In this document: in pieces, positions 6,212-8,120 of the stretch | Layout of the letters: each line of letters opens with the position of its first letter | Position numbering within the stretch: the stretch's first letter is position 1 | NCBI GenBank assembly: GCA_030648135.1 | Contig: JAUSIF010000025.1 | Span: 1-8,120 of the forward strand | Length of the DNA: 8,120 nucleotides | Direction: 5' to 3' | Source of the DNA: Xanthobacteraceae bacterium | GTDB taxonomy: Bacteria > Pseudomonadota > Alphaproteobacteria > Rhizobiales > Xanthobacteraceae | Notes under the pieces: model-generated | The model's input: only the letters and a program-made list of their open reading frames with translations | Told to the model about the DNA's origin: nothing | Databases searched by the model: none | Made by a program: the position numbers and the translations under genes

Positions 6212-6748
6212 ATGCCGCGGCTCTTCACCGGCATCGAGATTCCGTCCGAGATCGTAATCGGGCTATCCGCCTTGCGCGGCGGCATTCCCGGCGCGCGCTG
6301 GGTCGAGCCGGAGAACTATCATCTGTCGTTGCGCTTCATCGGCGATGTCGACGACGCGATCGGGCATGAAATCATGCATATCCTCGGCCGGGTCCGCCGC
6401 CGCGCTTTCGAGTTCGCACTCGACGGCCTCGACCAGTTCGGCGGACGCAAACCGCGCGCGGTTTTTGCCGCGGCGAGCCCACAATCGGCGCTGATCGAGC
6501 TGCAGGCCGAGCATGATCGCTTGCTGCAACGAATCGGTCTCCCACCCGAACCGCGCAAATACACGCCACACGTAACGCTGGCGCGGCTCCGGGATGTCTC
6601 GGCCCACCGGGTCGCCGATTATCTCTCGAGCCGCGGGCCCTACCGGAGCCCGTCTTTCCAGGTCTCGCGCTTCGTGCTGTTTTCATCGAAAGCCTCGGTC
6701 GGTGGCGGGCCTTATGTGGTGGAGGCCGCCTATCCGCTCGATGGATGA
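6212..6748 (+). CDS. thpR: RNA 2',3'-cyclic phosphodiesterase (ThpR/LigT, 2H family)
   Basis: This 178-residue cytoplasmic enzyme is of the 2H phosphoesterase superfamily, which opens 2',3'-cyclic phosphates on RNA ends to 2'-phosphates and in vitro can ligate tRNA halves. Both catalytic HxTx-type motifs are present: HLSL (37-40) in ENYHLSLRFIG and HVTL (120-123) in YTPHVTLARL. The first has Ser in place of Thr, which is common in ThpR proteins. The start MPRLFTGIEIP matches the family opening (RxFxAIxxP). Length is normal for the family. The ATG lies 4 bases after the tesA stop with only a weak GCGGAA upstream, suggesting coupling to tesA. Its biological RNA substrate is not known. The dehydratase gene begins 19 bases after the stop. 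Confidence 0.92.
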   Translation: MPRLFTGIEIPSEIVIGLSALRGGIPGARWVEPENYHLSLRFIGDVDDAIGHEIMHILGRVRRRAFEFALDGLDQFGGRKPRAVFAAASPQSALIELQAEHDRLLQRIGLPPEPRKYTPHVTLARLRDVSAHRVADYLSSRGPYRSPSFQVSRFVLFSSKASVGGGPYVVEAAYPLDG

Positions 6749-6751
6749 GCC

Positions 6752-6760
6752 AAAGGAGGA
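6752..6760 (+). promoter_or_regulatory. Shine-Dalgarno that sets the dehydratase start
   Basis: AAAGGAGGA lies 7 bases before ATG 6768. It selects this start over the in-frame ATG at 6741, which overlaps the end of thpR and has no such site. Confidence 0.75.
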
Positions 6761-6767
6761 GCCGCCG

Positions 6768-7061
6768 ATGCGGAAAAAACTTTCGAGCGAGGCGCGCAAG
6801 CAGGCACTTGCAAAACTCGCCGGTTGGCGCGAGGTCGAGGGGCGCGACGCTATCACCAAGAAATTCGTATTCAAGGATTTCAACGCGGCGTTCGGATTCA
6901 TGACCCGCGCTGCGCTGGTGGCGGAGAAGCTCGACCACCATCCCGAATGGTTCAATGTCTACAAGACCGTCGAGGTGACACTGTCGACCCATGATGCCGG
7001 CGGTCTCACCGAGCTTGACGTGAAGCTCGCGGAAGCCATGGACCGGCTTGCCGGTGCCTGA
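6768..7061 (+). CDS. phhB: Pterin-4a-carbinolamine dehydratase (PCD/DCoH family)
   Basis: This 97-residue cytoplasmic enzyme dehydrates 4a-hydroxytetrahydrobiopterin to the quinonoid dihydropterin, the recycling step after aromatic amino acid hydroxylases. The family signature is complete: E53-KLD-H57-H58-P59, then Y65, H75 and D84, with the usual spacing. Length is typical (about 95-110). ATG 6768 is chosen from the AAAGGAGGA at 6752-6760. No phenylalanine hydroxylase gene is in the window, so the physiological pterin partner is unclear; many bacteria lacking that enzyme keep PCD genes, possibly for molybdopterin or other pterin metabolism. It probably shares a transcript with tesA and thpR. 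The symbol follows the Pseudomonas gene; the family call is secure. Confidence 0.92.
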   Translation: MRKKLSSEARKQALAKLAGWREVEGRDAITKKFVFKDFNAAFGFMTRAALVAEKLDHHPEWFNVYKTVEVTLSTHDAGGLTELDVKLAEAMDRLAGA

Positions 7062-7081
7062 TCGACCCTTGTGGGCGCGCC

Positions 7082-7109
7082 TTCAAATGGCCATTTGACC
7101 GAATAGAAT
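7082..7109 (+). promoter_or_regulatory. Candidate promoter overlapped by a 16-bp palindrome (DUF1232 gene)
   Basis: TCAAATGGCCATTTGA (7083-7098) is a perfect palindrome with no loop, 29 bases before the favoured DUF1232 start. It overlaps a possible promoter: TTCAAA (7082-7087, four of six) and TAGAAT (7104-7109, five of six) with a 16-base spacer. The layout resembles a repressor operator. The predicted transcript would start near 7116, giving a very short leader, which weakens the promoter call. Confidence 0.35.
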
Positions 7110-7127
7110 CGCGTTCAGGAGGTCATG

Positions 7128-7505
7128 ATGTTCGCATTCGGAAGCACCAGCGGTTTTTCGAATACCACGGCCAGCGATGCCATGAGCATCGCGCGCGGCT
7201 TCTGGCGCAAGCTCCGGCGCGCGGTGGCGTATATTCCCTTCGCCGAGGACGCGATCACCGCCTATTACTGCGCCTTGGACCGGCAAACGCCGGTACGCGT
7301 ACGGGCGGCGCTCTTGGCCGCGCTCGTTTATTTCGTGCTGCCAACCGACGTGATCCCGGATTTCTTGCCCGGTCTTGGCTATACCGACGACGCGGCCGTG
7401 CTCGCCGCCGCGCTCCAGTTGGTTGCCTCGCACATTCTTCCCGAGCATCGCGCGGCCGCGCGCCGCGCGCTCGAGGAAGTCGGCACACCGCACGAACAAT
7501 CCTGA
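7128..7505 (+). CDS. DUF1232 (YkvA-like) domain protein
   Basis: This is a 125-residue protein of unknown function. The DUF1232 core is at about residues 57-95, with a hydrophobic stretch (60-72) running into LPTDVIPDF (71-79) and GYTDDAAVL (84-92), the family hallmark. The hydrophobic stretch may be membrane-associated. The N-terminal 20 residues are Ser/Thr/Gly-rich, and the C-terminus is a charged helix (103-117). Two adjacent ATGs exist (7125 and 7128). I prefer 7128 because AGGAGG (7117-7122) stands 5 bases before it, against 2 for the other. A 66-bp gap with a palindrome separates it from the dehydratase gene, so it may have its own promoter. Its TGA directly abuts the stop of the converging oxidoreductase gene. 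Domain call is firm; function is not known. Confidence 0.87.
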   Translation: MFAFGSTSGFSNTTASDAMSIARGFWRKLRRAVAYIPFAEDAITAYYCALDRQTPVRVRAALLAALVYFVLPTDVIPDFLPGLGYTDDAAVLAAALQLVASHILPEHRAAARRALEEVGTPHEQS

Positions 7506-8120
7506 TCAGGGCTTGAGCACGACCTTGCCCTTGACCTGGCGGCGGGCGATCGCTTCGAGTGCCTCGGCGGCGCGCTCCAACGGATAGACCGCGTCGATAT
7601 GGGCCGAGATACGGCCTGCGAGCGCCCATTGAATGATCGTCTGCATGTGGGCGCGGAGGCCGCCGGGGTCGCGGCGGGCGAACTCGCCAAAATAGATCCC
7701 GACGATCTGACAGCCTCTCAGCAGCACATGATTGAGTGGGATCTTCGGGATCTCGCCGGCGGCGAAGCCGACGACGAGATAGCGTCCCTGCCAGGCGGTG
7801 GCGCGCAAGGCGGGCTCGGTGAGCGAGCCGCCGACCGGGTCGAACGCCACGTCGACACCGCGGCCATCGGTCAGGGCCCTCAGCCGCTCTTTCAGGTCCT
7901 CACGCGTATAGTCGATCGTCTCGTCGGCGCCGTGGGCGCGCGCGAAGGCGAGCTTGTCGGAAGACGACGCGCAGGCGATGACCCGCGCGCCCAAGAGTTT
8001 GCCGATCTCGACCGCGGCAAGTCCCACCCCGCCGGCCGCGCCGAGCACGGCGAGGGTCTCGCCTTTTTCGAGATGCGCGCGGTCCTGCAGCGCGTGGAGC
8101 GCCGTGCCGTAGGTGACGAA
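7506..8120 (-). CDS. NADPH:quinone oxidoreductase-type MDR protein, C-terminal part (start outside window)
   Basis: The minus-strand frame is open from the window edge to TGA at 7508-7506, giving 204 visible residues. The N-terminal catalytic domain (about 120 residues in the family) is missing. The nucleotide-binding motif GAAGGVG (visible residues 27-33) follows ALHALQDRAHLEKGETLAVL, the normal boundary into the Rossmann domain. DVAFDPVGG, GRYLVVGFAAGEIPKIPLN and the C-terminal AAEALEAIARRQVKGKVVLKP identify the quinone oxidoreductase/zeta-crystallin-like branch of the medium-chain dehydrogenase superfamily, which normally uses NADPH and no zinc; the diagnostic N-terminal part cannot be checked. 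A GTG at 8048 is internal, not a start, because family sequence continues upstream. It converges with the DUF1232 gene with no intervening base and no terminator. Confidence 0.9.
   Translation of the reverse strand, partial: FVTYGTALHALQDRAHLEKGETLAVLGAAGGVGLAAVEIGKLLGARVIACASSSDKLAFARAHGADETIDYTREDLKERLRALTDGRGVDVAFDPVGGSLTEPALRATAWQGRYLVVGFAAGEIPKIPLNHVLLRGCQIVGIYFGEFARRDPGGLRAHMQTIIQWALAGRISAHIDAVYPLERAAEALEAIARRQVKGKVVLKP

Noticed and set aside
6372..6992. Minus-strand 206-codon open frame opposite thpR and the dehydratase gene
   Set aside because: Spans two well-identified plus-strand genes and has no recognisable domain or ribosome site.
8046..8048. GTG at 8048 as start of the oxidoreductase
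   Set aside because: Family sequence (ALHALQDRAHLEKGETLA) continues upstream in frame to the window edge, so the GTG is an internal Val codon.

Overview
The window is a GC-rich chromosomal stretch that reads as ordinary alphaproteobacterial core genome. The main pointer is a DUF2794 protein, a family essentially confined to Alphaproteobacteria. The DUF1223, Bax-inhibitor-1, TesA, ThpR and DUF1232 genes fit the same group. A Hyphomicrobiales or Rhodospirillales-type host is my guess and is not provable from the window. I see no mobile element, CRISPR array, tRNA or rRNA.

Layout from left to right. (1) The 3' part of a DUF1223 gene (+, to 468). (2) A 355-bp intergenic region with unusual secondary structure: a hairpin whose T-tract lies on the minus strand, a long imperfect stem enclosing a G-rich tandem repeat, and a perfect 12-bp inverted repeat around a possible promoter. 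(3) A DUF2794 gene (+), starting at a TTG with a strong Shine-Dalgarno. (4) A bidirectional terminator, then a converging Bax inhibitor-1/YccA membrane protein gene (-) with its own candidate promoter. (5) A two-gene ABC exporter operon (-), ybbA then ybbP, joined by an ATGA overlap. (6) Divergent from it, a + strand cluster: tesA, thpR (4-bp gap), a pterin-4a-carbinolamine dehydratase, and a DUF1232 gene preceded by a perfect 16-bp palindrome. (7) The C-terminal part of an NADPH:quinone oxidoreductase-type MDR protein (-), whose stop codon abuts the DUF1232 stop inside TGATCA.

How the genes work together: ybbA, ybbP and tesA form the conserved divergent trio known from E. coli (ATPase, FtsX-type permease, periplasmic SGNH esterase). 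This suggests handling of a lipid or hydrophobic substrate in the envelope, though the substrate is not known. thpR (RNA 2',3'-cyclic phosphodiesterase fold) and the dehydratase look like co-transcribed passengers.

I found no convincing new multi-gene system. The parts most worth checking are non-coding: the 469-823 region, the palindrome at 7083-7098, and the overlapping tesA/ybbA start codons.
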